Assembly: GCA_010645155.1 (NCBI GenBank)
Contig: JAAGOF010000070.1
Span: 440,982 to 504,981 of the forward strand
DNA from: Tigriopus japonicus
Lineage: Eukaryota > Arthropoda > Copepoda > Harpacticoida > Harpacticidae
Reading direction: 5' to 3'
DNA length: 64,000 nt
In this document: piece after piece, positions 54,490 to 64,000 of the stretch
Layout: the number at the start of each line of letters is the position of its first letter
Numbering within the stretch: the stretch's first letter is position 1
Translations under genes and position numbers: made by a program
Notes under the pieces: generated by a model
Database searches by the model: none
The model's input: only the letters and a program-made list of their open reading frames with translations
Told to the model about the DNA's origin: nothing

Positions 54490-56788
54490 AATAAACAACT
54501 ACCTCACGATTGACAGCTGAATATTTTGACGAGGTTGCGCGTCAAATAAATGTTTGGCCCCGCAATTTGACATACAAATTCATATAAAGGGTAGACAGGT
54601 GTCAGGGGCAACTTGTAATTATAAACTCTTAAGGGGTTTCTGTCGTAGGCATCGACTAGGGATGGATGACACCAGCAGCAGTCTTTGATTAGCCCTGCTT
54701 TATCTGCAACATGCAAAAAGCCAACATCACTTCAAAGAGAGTAACCGTTTCTTCTTGACCGTTTTTTAAGAAAGTAAGAAAAAACTCTAAAAAGCAAAGT
54801 TTCCATGTCCCGAAAGACACTACCAAGCAAGTAGAGGCCAAAAAATATGATAATAGTAGTGTTTTAGCGGTTTTTAAACTTAGCTCTTTTAGCTCAAAAA
54901 TTTACCTTGAAACAGAGGTTCTTTGCTCTTTTTGCTCTTAAAGAGTTGGTTACGCTGATCAAGACACACTGTGGCTTTCATATGTGCGTGGCCCTTCGAG
55001 TCAACTTCTCATCGAGACAACCGCCCTAGACCAAGGATTCCTTAATACCGGATCTGAAACCGCATCGGAAAAAATGCCTGTCTCAAAGTATGCGTCATTC
55101 AGGCAACCCAAGCCAATTCTCATTGGGCAGGATTGGCCACATCTGCCATTCAAAAGGTGACGAGATCATTGACCAGCAGACAGCATGATTTTATCTTATG
55201 ACAAAAAAATCTCTTTATAATTTGAGTATTAAGTTCCTTTTGCTATTTATAAGCTCATAGCAGGTTTCTATTATTTGAAGAAATGACTTGAGCCTTACTT
55301 ATTTTTGCAAGATCCAAATCGCAATTTTAGAAAGCCTACAATTTTCAGTCACCCTTGTTTGTTTTGCCAGTTCTTTCTCACTCACAACATTTGAAACATC
55401 TTGAAGAATCATGATGAAATGTGATAAATTCATCTGTGCAGTGCTTTGTAAGTGTGTTTTTAAAGTCACATTCAGATCTTTTGACTCATGGCAATACTCC
55501 TTCATCTGCTGTAGTGCTACCGTCTATGGCTGATGGCACACCCACCTTTGATAGTGCAACACCTTTAGTGAAACAAGTACCTCCTCACCCAGAGTTATTT
55601 TGGGAATCGGTCAAGTCTCAACTACTGCTAGATTGTTCATGGTGTGAGTTCTTCTCGATGGCAAGGCTTGTTCTGTTGGTGATTCAGCCACATACCAAAC
55701 GTTCATATACTTTTTCTAAATGTGAGTGAACCAAGCAAGTAAGATAAATCTTAGTGTTTGCATTGTGTGAGGCATAATTCTGGGAATCTTTTAAGCTCAA
55801 AGCAGAATATTTGTCTTGGCATATATTTGCCCAAAATTTCAACACAAGTACATTTGGTCAATGGTTAAAGTCACCAAAGAAAGAATTTTTATTTGATACT
55901 GTTTCTTGTAGTGCTTTCCTTTCTACATGCAGTAAGAGCCTAAAGTGCCTAATCCAACTTTTTAAGTATACAGTGGAACTGTGCGAATGCTATATTTATT
56001 ATAACCTAAGGCTTTTGAAGTCCTTTAAAAGGAGTGAATCTAATGAGAAACCCACGATATGGAACTTAACATGGGCATGAGGATGAAAGAAAGTGAATTA
56101 TCCATTGAATGTATAGAACTACAAATAAGGAAATTTAATAAAATATATTGAAAAGATATTAAAAATGCCGGAATGGGAACATTGAAAGAGGTTAAATATT
56201 TCTTGGGTCAGTTGCCAGATTTTAAGTTTGCTACCTCAATGCTTGTACAGTTGAGACATATTAATGTACAAAGGGGTACAAATTAAACTTAAGTATGGCA
56301 TATCAAGTGCAAGATATATATATTATCAACAATTGCTTACAGGTACAATGTGACATTAAGGTATACCAAATATTTCATGAACCTATCTGAATTATTTAAA
56401 TGGATATTTACATATATTCAAATTGGATTGTGTCAAGTTAAAACTATGTTAAATTTTGATGTTTTCAGTTATCTATCCATGCATGAGTAATACAACAGTA
56501 TCAAAACTGTGAAAATCCTTCACAGGGGAGATGTGGAGACTGGAAATAAGCTAGAGAAAAGAAAACTAAGTTGTTAAGATCTAACATAAGTCTGAATTAA
56601 ATAACGTTGCTTCCTGAGCGACATGACGTCTGTGGAAAAGGTTGCGTGGCCGTCACCCGTCCAGAAGTTCCGTGGTCTATGCCTAGACAAAAAGGTGCTA
56701 AGAACCGTTCATACTTCCCTCTCGTTCTCTTAACAATCATTTTGTCATTCATTGAGTCCGTCCGTCCGTCCTCCTCCCTCTCTCAGCC
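54490..56788. other. intergenic upstream of the recombinase-derived gene
   Basis: No gene recognised. The last 200 bp become GC-richer and include TGACGTCT (56623-56630), close to a CRE site, 160 bp before the ATG; its use is unproven. Confidence 0.4.
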
Positions 56789-59700
56789 ATGGTTCGTCCT
56801 CCTAGTATCAACCTTGAGCCCGCCACGGCCTCCTTAACTTGCCCTGGGCCTTCCATCCCACCAAGGATCCAGGGTCGACTCTTCCCTCTCAAAGATGATG
56901 CAACGAGCCCGGTCCCAGTCATTCAAAGCGTGTCATTAAGCTCGTCCGTCGGTGTGCCCGTGTCACCTCGTCCACCCATGTTTCTGCTCAAAATCCCGGG
57001 TCAACCCGACCGACGAGTCACGCTCGTCAAAGCGCCCAAACCCTCAAATCAACCCGCCCTCTTAGCTAATAACAAGACACCTGACGACGAAATAGAGTTG
57101 TTTTGTAGCCGTCCAGCCCCCTTCACCAACCCATCTGTACCCACGAATCCCAGCCCGCCTCCGTCCAAGCAAACTTTTCCAAGTAAGAAGGTGAATTGGC
57201 CCTGCACTCAGTCGCAAACACCGCATAGTGCGGAGTTATGGCGACGATTCTCGTCCAAAAATTTAAAGCCTTTCCGAAGTGGGTCCAACTACTCCAAATT
57301 GCCCCTCATTCCTGAGCGAGGTCCGGATATCCGGGATCAAGATTGGGATCGAGATTCGGCTCGATGGGCAAGGCGATTGAAGCGCTCGGGCGGAGAGGCT
57401 AATGCCCTGGGTCTCGTGGAGAAGGAGACCCTGGACCCCTTAATCACGGAAGAAGTGTTATTGCAAGCGGCCATGAAGTTGTTTCCCGTGGGACCGAGCT
57501 TGAGACACGCCAAAGTGAATGGCAATTGGTATGATTTCCGGACGCTTAATGGGATCTCGCCTCGGGTTCGACCCATGTGGGAAGACTATCAGGCTTTTTT
57601 CCGACTCAAACGTGATCAAGGTATGGCTCTGCGTAAGATGAAGTCCCTGTATCGAGAGCTCCGGCGAATCCATGAATACGTGTACCTTGAAAATTTGCGG
57701 GTAAGTCTCTTGAATGCTTTTTCGGTGAAAGGTACGCATGAATTTCCGGTCTCGTGCAGACAACGATGACCTAGATACGAGAAAGTGAAGCGACCAAAGC
57801 ATGGGTCATTTTTGAAAAACTTCTGGCCTAACACTGAAATGTGTGGGCAGGATTCTGATTCATGTCGAAATTTGGTTTAACTGGTCATGGTTGAAACTCT
57901 TCAAGTCATTCTTTGTCTTGAATACCGCGCTCGTCATTTATATCCCTATACCCATCTCGATTTGACAATCTACATATTAGATGACATTTCGTCTAGCTTT
58001 AAACCCGACGTGAACAATTTCTACAAATCATTCCAAATTAACCTCGCCAGGTTGTTGAACGTCAGCCAATGCAACCTTTTTCATGCCTAAATTTGATTTT
58101 AATATTGAAAAAATAGCAAATCAACTTTGCAACACATCGGGCTCAGTCATGCAAAAAGTTTGCCCACCGGCAATCGCGTTTGCGACATGATGACAAAGTT
58201 TAATCATCGACTACGTGACATAATTTTGACGTTAAATCATTCTTACCTTACTTATTATTTGTTTCCTCTCCAGGATTGGGACCTGGTCTATACAGACATT
58301 AAAAACCATGATCTGAACAAAAAACCAATCTGCTCCAAATGTGTCAAGAAACCCAACGGCCATCTCTTCAAAATCAAATGCAAGTGCAGTGCCCGCAAGA
58401 AAAGAAAATCTTCCGAAAGATCCAAGGAATCGAAGAAAAAAGAGCTTGTCGAAAATCCCAACGAATCCCTTACGAAATGTCGTAAACGCAAGATAAAAAG
58501 GTTGAAGCTGAGGGAAGTGGAGAAGTTTTTGAAGAACGCTCCTTCCAGACGAAAATCATTGTTACTTTGTAAGGCTGTGAGTGTGGTCTATCTTTGCGGT
58601 GGGTGCAAAATCAAAGAACTCAAATTTATCAATCGGCGTGATGTGGTCGTGGATGAAAAGGGCTATCAGATCACAATGCAAGTGAATGATGTGACTCAGA
58701 AGTAAGTTTTGTGGGTAGAAGAAATTGTTTGTTTTTTAAGGATTTACGAGGTGAAGTCAAATCAAAGTAAAAACGCAGTTTTTCTCCATTTCTTTGCTGA
58801 TCACGACGTTTCGTGATTAAAAATGGAATTATAGAGCTTAATGTTTTGAGTTAATAGGAGCTGAAATTGTCTCAATCGAACGAGTTCTTCTAGAGCGGCG
58901 CCCATTCTTGTCAGTCGTGTCACTCTCACCCGACGAAAGCAACAATGACGCGAGCTCATGTCTTGTCGTTGATCTTGCAAAGCTCGGCAAGTCCGCCAAG
59001 GAAATCAAGAGAGTATTGACACTGTTTTCCCGGACAAGGGTCTCAAGGTTGGCGCAATTTACAAAATTCTGAAGTAGGTCAAGGCCGATCAAAATTCCGC
59101 GCCCTACTCACAAGATCTCGCACCGGCAGACTTCTTCCTCTTTCCTACGGTGAAACGAGACCTTGTTGGTCTCAATATCGTGCGCAAGGACTTCAAGATG
59201 GTGTGGGAACGCCATGTGAAAACCTTTCCCAAGGAGGGCTTCGGTAAGGCGTACGACAAGTGGTGCGATCGTCACAAATAATGCGAAAGATTGAATGGCG
59301 ACTATGTCGAAAAAAGTTAATAAAATATTTTTTGTGCTATGCATATGTCATGAGTTACAACATCTTTTCACTTTAATTTTGACTTCACCTCGTAGCACAT
59401 CACTAAGACGAATTTTCCGTGAAGGAATCTTCTCACTTCTTGTCAATATTTGATTTATGATATTAATATTGGTAATTGTTTGCATTGAAAAACGGTTCAA
59501 CGCCAAATTTTGACTCCACAAAGAGTTGACTTTTGAAGGTGGCAATCAGCCTATATCGTATCTCAGATATTCGGGCTTCAAGCGGACACGTATTATGCAA
59601 TGCCTTCCATGTCTCTCAACCCTTTTGTTAACGATTGTTACTAGTTGCTCTTTCGTGTCAGAAGTAATTAATAACTTTTTGAAACGGTGCATTTATTTAT

Positions 59701-61655
59701 TGTATTAAGTTCAAATGCAAAATTCGCGGTACACTTAGTATTTTTGAAGTGCCTTGGGGTTGATCGAATTTCTTCGCGAAACAAGAACTGTGCAAACATT
59801 TCTCTCATGGCAATTTCTGTCTAAAAGAGTGGTGGATTTCCAGGATCCATATTGTCTTGATAGGAAATAATTCTGTTAAAATCAAAGACAACTCAGCTAC
59901 TTGCCAAATGCATTGTACATTTAGGCAAAGTTGTGAGATTGTTTATTTTACTCAAACACATCAAGTGTATATAGAGAAAAGATAAGTTAAAAGAATAGTA
60001 AATGCAGTCGGAAAAAATAAAAGAAATTAATGGAAACGTAGTTTAGAAATCTAAAAACTCAGGACTCTCAATTTTTTTGAACACTTTGAGTGTTCGGCTG
60101 TTTCAAACCGACCTGGGAAGCAAGTTCCAACAAGTATTTTTCCTACAGTTTTCTGAAGCCAGGTCTTCTCAAGAGATTGTTGCTTGATGCCCGTGTTTTC
60201 ACTTGGGCTTCCCCTCCAACGAACTCAAATAACCCTCCACCGCCACCATTCCGTTGAAAAACTCATAATCTTGACATTTTCTTCCATCCATCACAAGAAG
60301 CTCAAGTATCTTCTTAACCATGAGATCCAACCGTCACAAGGACAAATTCCACATAGGAGAAAATGTATACGTCTCTATAAACTAATAATGTACATGTATT
60401 GTCCAATCATAGAAATATCGCAATAAAGATTATTATTATTATTATTATTTTAGGTTCTTGGTCCCCCGGGAAAAGGCTGGCTCAACGGAAGTTTGCTTTG
60501 CCAAGATTTTGGACAAGTACCTTGACGACCTAGATCTAAATGTTGACACGGGCAATCACGCATGCCTTTTCATGGCCAGAAGAAAAGTCAATATCGATAA
60601 TAAGCCTAAAATTGTTGGTTATCCCATGGGACCGAAACTTCTTGTTAGAGTAGGGAGGACCGTAGCTACTTGGCTGAAATTGCCAGAGCCCAGGGATTTT
60701 AACGTTGTCTCTTGTTTAAGGTTTGTGTCTATAGGATTCCATCATTGATAATGAATGACTTTAAATAATATTTACATTGTGCTTTTTAGCCGCGCTAGAT
60801 CAGAATTTGTCTCGAAGTGCGGCGACAAAATTCGAATTTGTCAAAGGGGTGAGAAACACTTGCTCAGGATTTTGCATCACCTTGAACAGCTTGACCATGA
60901 AAAACTTGCAAATTCCTTTGTAGTTACTCCTCATGACCCGATTGTCGAACCCAAAAATGAGACACGAGAACGTTTGAGTATCGAATCAAATTTTGTGATA
61001 GCGGATCAAAACTCGATGTCAGGACAAATTATTTACACAAGTAAGCAATCGTCATTTTTCATTTTCTTGGTAATTACCACAAAACTTATTTTTTTTTCCT
61101 TTAGAATTGTTAGATTTTGATGAGGCTGACCCCCTAAACCTGAACTCTGTCAAGTCCAATCCGACCTTGCTTGAACATAATGATTCAATCAGTATCTCTT
61201 CAATCAACGAGAGCAACGAGATGAGGATCATGGAAACGGACTCGGAAACAACATCTTCATCAGATACTGGGTTATTTATCACGGAAGGACTGATCTTTGA
61301 ATCAATTCCAGGTAATTTTTTACTAATAACTTGTGATATTCACAAAACACAGATCAATGCAATTTAATGCGTAAAAATATCATTTGTGCACTGTCATTGC
61401 ATAAGGAGTAGATGATAAGGAAGCAGCAAATTGGTTGGCATGGCTGATACTGCAGGCAAGCGGCTAAGTAAAACTAGGAGATCATGAAGTATGTTGGTTA
61501 CACGACCTGTTTTAATTCGAAATATTCGGAGTACTGAATAAAATCTGGTTCTTTTTTTGCATTTAGATGTAAAACCAATGGAATTGTCCACGTCCCTCGA
61601 GCTTCCCATATCAGAAGACCCCCTAGGATTGATTGTCGACGCAAATCAAAACTGA
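56789..61655 (+). CDS. 717-aa gene with degenerate Crypton-like tyrosine recombinase domain
   Basis: Six exons: 56789-57700, 58274-58701, 60454-60720, 60790-61040, 61105-61311 and 61567-61655; all introns GT-AG, phases agree, sum exactly 718 codons. Residues 1-130 are Pro/Ser-rich. A basic helical stretch follows (MALRKMKSLYRELRRIHEY), then C324, C327, C340 and C342 in a possible zinc site, and Lys/Arg-rich nuclear-signal-like runs. Residues about 384-580 read like the YR domain of Crypton transposons: REVEKFLKNAP, LCGGCKIKELKFI, FLVPREKAG, GYPMGPKLLVRVGRTVATWL, LKLPEPRDF. The tail is acidic and Ser-rich. Catalytic positions appear lost: box-I Arg to Lys416, His-x-x-Arg to S533-x-x-S536, nucleophile Tyr to Phe579. 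DNA binding without recombination, as in domesticated Crypton-derived regulators, is the likely role. Poly(A) signal at 61774. The family call is by eye. Confidence 0.75.
58747..59392 (+). mobile_element. internally deleted mariner in intron 2
   Basis: The 646-bp element is flanked by TA (58745-58746 and 59393-59394). Inverted ends read CGAGGTGAAGTCAAA on the left and its complement on the right, with similarity continuing. The interior keeps a mariner N-terminal helix (DTVFPDKGLKVGAIYKILK) then, after a deletion, the C-terminus: SQDLAPADFFLF with the third catalytic Asp, VKRDLVG, AYDKWCDRH. The first two catalytic acids are missing. It lies in the sense orientation in the intron of the recombinase-derived gene. 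Confidence 0.85.
60070..60450 (+). mobile_element. retroelement 3' end with (ATT)n tail abutting exon 3
   Basis: The sequence ends AATCATAGAAATATCGCAAT, AAAG, then an ATT repeat up to the acceptor TTTTAG at 60448-60453. An AATAAA followed by an (ATT)n microsatellite is a common LINE 3' end. The left boundary and the family are uncertain; no RT motifs are readable. Confidence 0.4.
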
Positions 61656-61773
61656 AGAGCACCCTATTGGTGATTAAACGACCAAAGTTTGGGAAAATGT
61701 CTCCAAAAAAGTGAGACGGAACCCTCTGGACGGCCTAGGTTTAAACCTTAATCTCAAATGGCTCATTTATTGC

Positions 61774-61779
61774 AATAAA
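61774..61779 (+). terminator. poly(A) signal of the recombinase-derived gene
   Basis: AATAAA in TTGCAATAAAAAGATG, about 120 nt after the TGA at 61653-61655. Confidence 0.55.
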
Positions 61780-62287
61780 AAGATGATAAAAGGGATGGAT
61801 GTTTTCAAGGAAACGTCACCAACTTTGAAATGAAGGTTTTACCACCCTCATCTACCAAGAGAACAACTCGTTTCTTGAAAAGTAGGTTTTGAAAAACAAC
61901 AATTTTGTTCCTATTTTCTACACATTTTGCTTAACTTAGCTTGATTATGGTGAATGGATGTTTAAAGTTGCATTTGATACCATTTTGATTGCTGGGAAAG
62001 CAAATGCACTTCCAGAGTCTTAAGAACTTACAGCATTTTCTAGAGCTATTTTTTCAGAAACGAGAGTCTAGGAATTTCGGTACAACTTCAATTGAATTTA
62101 AAACGACATTATGATCAAGCAACTTGAAATGAATTCATAAATCCAAGATGTTAACATTTACCGTTGGAACCGCCTAATTACCCCAAGTCCAAAAATGGTA
62201 TTCAATCAGGTGATAGATGCTAACAACCGGATATTGGTGGAATTCGGCATAGACTACTAGATCATTCGAGTTAACAATTCTCTATAC

Positions 62288-62617
62288 CAGGGGTCGGCAA
62301 CCGGTGGGCCGCAGCCCAAATGTGGGCCCCAGGGTGGTCTTTGGTGGGCCCAGAAGCAACGGAGAAAGTCCAAAATTGAGGGCCCATAAGCCATCCTTAG
62401 TACTGTACTTGTGGGTGCAAAGCTCTTTGATCGAACTTGAACCTACCAACGTCTGTTATGTGGGCCCCTGAACCTACCAACGTCTGTTATGTGGGCCCCT
62501 GAACCTACCAACGTCTGTTTTGTGGGCCCCTGAACCTACCAACGTCTGTTTGGTGGGCCCCTGACAACATGTAAACAAATTTGTGGGCCATGACCCAAAA
62601 GTGGTTGCCGGCCCCTG
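62288..62617. mobile_element. hAT-like MITE with internal 32-bp repeats
   Basis: The 330-bp element has ends CAGGGGTCGGCAACC and the complement of CAGGGGCCGGCAACC. It is flanked by CTCTATAC (62280-62287) and CTCCATAC (62618-62625), an 8-bp duplication with one mismatch. The end sequence is of the widespread hAT (Charlie-like) type. Internal unit CCTACCAACGTCTGTTATGT plus GGGCCCCTGAA (32 bp in register) occurs four times at 62438-62565. There is no ORF. Confidence 0.9.
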
Positions 62618-62934
62618 CTCCATACATTTACCTATGAAACAAGTTCCAAGTAAAACATTAATATTATATTAAGGATTAAGTTTTGTAATGCTAACTCTGT
62701 TTAAGTCTGAGTTTTGCTGTGACCTTTTACTGTGACCTATTCACCTTGTGACCTATTTACCGCGCGCCTTTAGGACTCCTATTAATGTCATCGGTCTTTT
62801 GCAATCAAGCTTTTAAATGTGGGCTTGTTGATTCAAAAAAATTCTTTGACCTTCACAAAGAGAACGGACCTCTCTCTGATGTTTGATGATTGCGAAGCAA
62901 TTGCCATTTAATTAATTGAGTGTATTATTATATC

Positions 62935-63285
62935 AATATTTATTCCTCCAAGTGCTATTATTCAAAACGCTGTAACTGAACTTGAATCGATTTTAAATCT
63001 GTGTGAATCTAAATATTCATTCCACTGTAGGGATTTTAATGTAGACTTTTCAAATCCCAAGTTTAAAGCTAATAGATTTTATGATTTGATGTTTGCGTTT
63101 GAATTATTCCCACTAATTAGCAAACCGACAAAAATTGCTCCAGTGACCAGTTCGTCAATTGATAACATATTTACCAATCGAAGAATGTATTTGAAAAGCA
63201 GTATGCTCATCTGTGATATAAGCGATCATTTCGCACCTTTTGTTTCTCTCTCGAAAAAGAGAAAAAGGACATCTAAGTAAAAGGA
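62935..63285 (+). mobile_element. LINE endonuclease fragment joined to an RT end
   Basis: The frame reads FHCRDFNVDFSNPK, PLISKPTKIAPVTSSSIDNI, FTN, LICDISDHFAPFVSLSKK: the GDFN-like and SDH motifs of an APE endonuclease. It is followed within about 100 bp by the RT C-terminus of the same LINE family, so roughly the whole RT core is deleted in this copy. Confidence 0.8.
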
Positions 63286-63399
63286 TTAAAATTTACTAGA
63301 TGCACTGGTCCGAAGAATTTGAAAAAGCTGAGGGAGCGACTGCAAAGCGTAAATTGATCCGTTTGGGAAAGCGACTCGGCCAGATCGTTTCAAGATTTT

Positions 63400-64000
63400 T
63401 TCATGAAACTTGGAAATGCGTTCCGCATATCCTGCCCATTAATCAATGCCTCACCCATTTGGGCTCCAATGAGTTCAGCAGGTTTGCAAAAGGTCGAGCA
63501 GGTCCAAAGATGTTTTACTAGGAACATCACAGGAATGAGAGAGCTCTCGTATTGGGAGAGGCTCAAGAAGTTAGGGCTGTACAGTACTCAGAGAAGGTAT
63601 GAAAGGTATCTGATACTGTATGTCTTTAAGAGCGTTCATGGGCTCTGTCCTAACCCCGGATTTGAGATTAGTTGTAGCGATCGTAGAGGTTTTACGTGCG
63701 TTCTGAGAGCACCTCCAAATCCAAGGGGATCTAGGCTTGTTCGAACAATGAAGTCCTCGTCTCTTCTTTATCGGGCTCCTTCATTGTTCAATTTGTTGCC
63801 CATTAATCTTCGTCGGGAATATGTAGGAGCTGATCCTCTAAAACCATTTAAGGCAGGATTGGACAATTTTTTGAATACTATTCCTGACCAACCAACTATT
63901 CAAGGGTTGTACAGATCTGCCAGCAGTAACTCATTGTTAGATCAAATTTCATATAAAGGGTAATTTTATTATCTATATTAATCATTAACTCTCTTTACAG
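63400..64000 (+). mobile_element. LINE RT C-terminus, best-preserved 3' end, cut by window edge
   Basis: A 186-aa frame (63403-63963) gives the longest family reference in the window: SPIWAPMSSAGLQKVEQVQ, FTRNITGMRELSYWERLKK, LGLYSTQRRYERYLILYVF, CVLRAPPNPRGSRLVRTMKS, LRREYVGADPLKPFKAGLDN, then stop and the start of the 3' UTR (ATTAACTCTCTTTACAG). The motifs place it among CR1/Jockey-like LINEs. The tail lies beyond the window. Confidence 0.85.

Noticed and set aside
55421..56080. Short open frames (102 and 89 aa) before the recombinase-derived gene
   Set aside because: No signature or splice logic, and composition like the AT-rich flanks.
58127..58273. A methionine start for the recombinase gene in intron 1
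   Set aside because: The frame is open only by chance before the CTCCAG acceptor; joining exon 1 at 57700 in phase 0 gives a continuous protein.
62438..62565. Four regular 32-bp repeats resembling a short CRISPR array
   Set aside because: The repeats are directly adjacent without spacers and sit inside a hAT-like MITE in a eukaryotic genome.

Overview
The window looks like nuclear DNA of an invertebrate animal, most plausibly an arthropod and perhaps a copepod-like crustacean. It is AT-rich, has short GT-AG introns (67-81 bp beside longer ones), and carries animal gene families: a DEG/ENaC (pickpocket-type) channel and a core-1 beta-1,3-galactosyltransferase. It is also full of decayed LINEs, Gypsy remnants, hAT-like, Tc1/mariner and foldback elements. 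The species assignment is inference. One assembly gap of 321 N lies at 36165-36485.

Layout. 1-8960: no host gene; nested repeats (a hAT-like element inside a tRNA-derived SINE, three LINE 3' ends, a foldback element, a 31-bp tandem repeat, and a LINE reverse-transcriptase fragment with an ATAC-repeat tail). 9453-13076 (-): one 1207-aa single-exon gene for a disordered, proline/serine-rich protein with a hydrophobic C-terminal anchor. 13.1-20.1 kb: long non-coding stretch with one striking 245-bp near-perfect hairpin. 20.1-22.9 kb: a Tc1/mariner-type element nested in another inverted-repeat element, then a third inverted-repeat element. 24.9-30.4 kb: two tandem copies of a two-exon, 138-aa four-helix membrane protein gene; each copy carries a different later transposon insertion, and the other copy shows the empty site. 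31.5-35.7 kb: a small secreted protein gene (+) tail-to-tail with a four-exon C1GALT-like gene (-). 38.1-41.5 kb: a three-exon DEG/ENaC gene with one apparent 1-bp frameshift. 43.1-54.5 kb: an LTR-retroelement graveyard, including a small LTR element with an internal minisatellite, a zinc-knuckle/protease piece ending at a foldback element, and a decayed Gypsy pol with polypurine tract and LTR start. 56.8-61.7 kb: a six-exon, 717-aa gene whose middle is a Crypton-like tyrosine recombinase with the catalytic positions replaced. 62.3-64 kb: a hAT-like MITE and an internally deleted LINE running off the window.

Most notable: (1) the intron-bearing, apparently catalytically dead Crypton-type recombinase gene at 56789-61655, a candidate domesticated transposase; (2) a set of insertions proven by target-site duplications and empty sites inside the window; (3) the long hairpin at 17220-17464; (4) the LTR/minisatellite element at 43406-44575. 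The host genes do not form a pathway with one another; what they share is heavy transposon traffic through introns and flanks.
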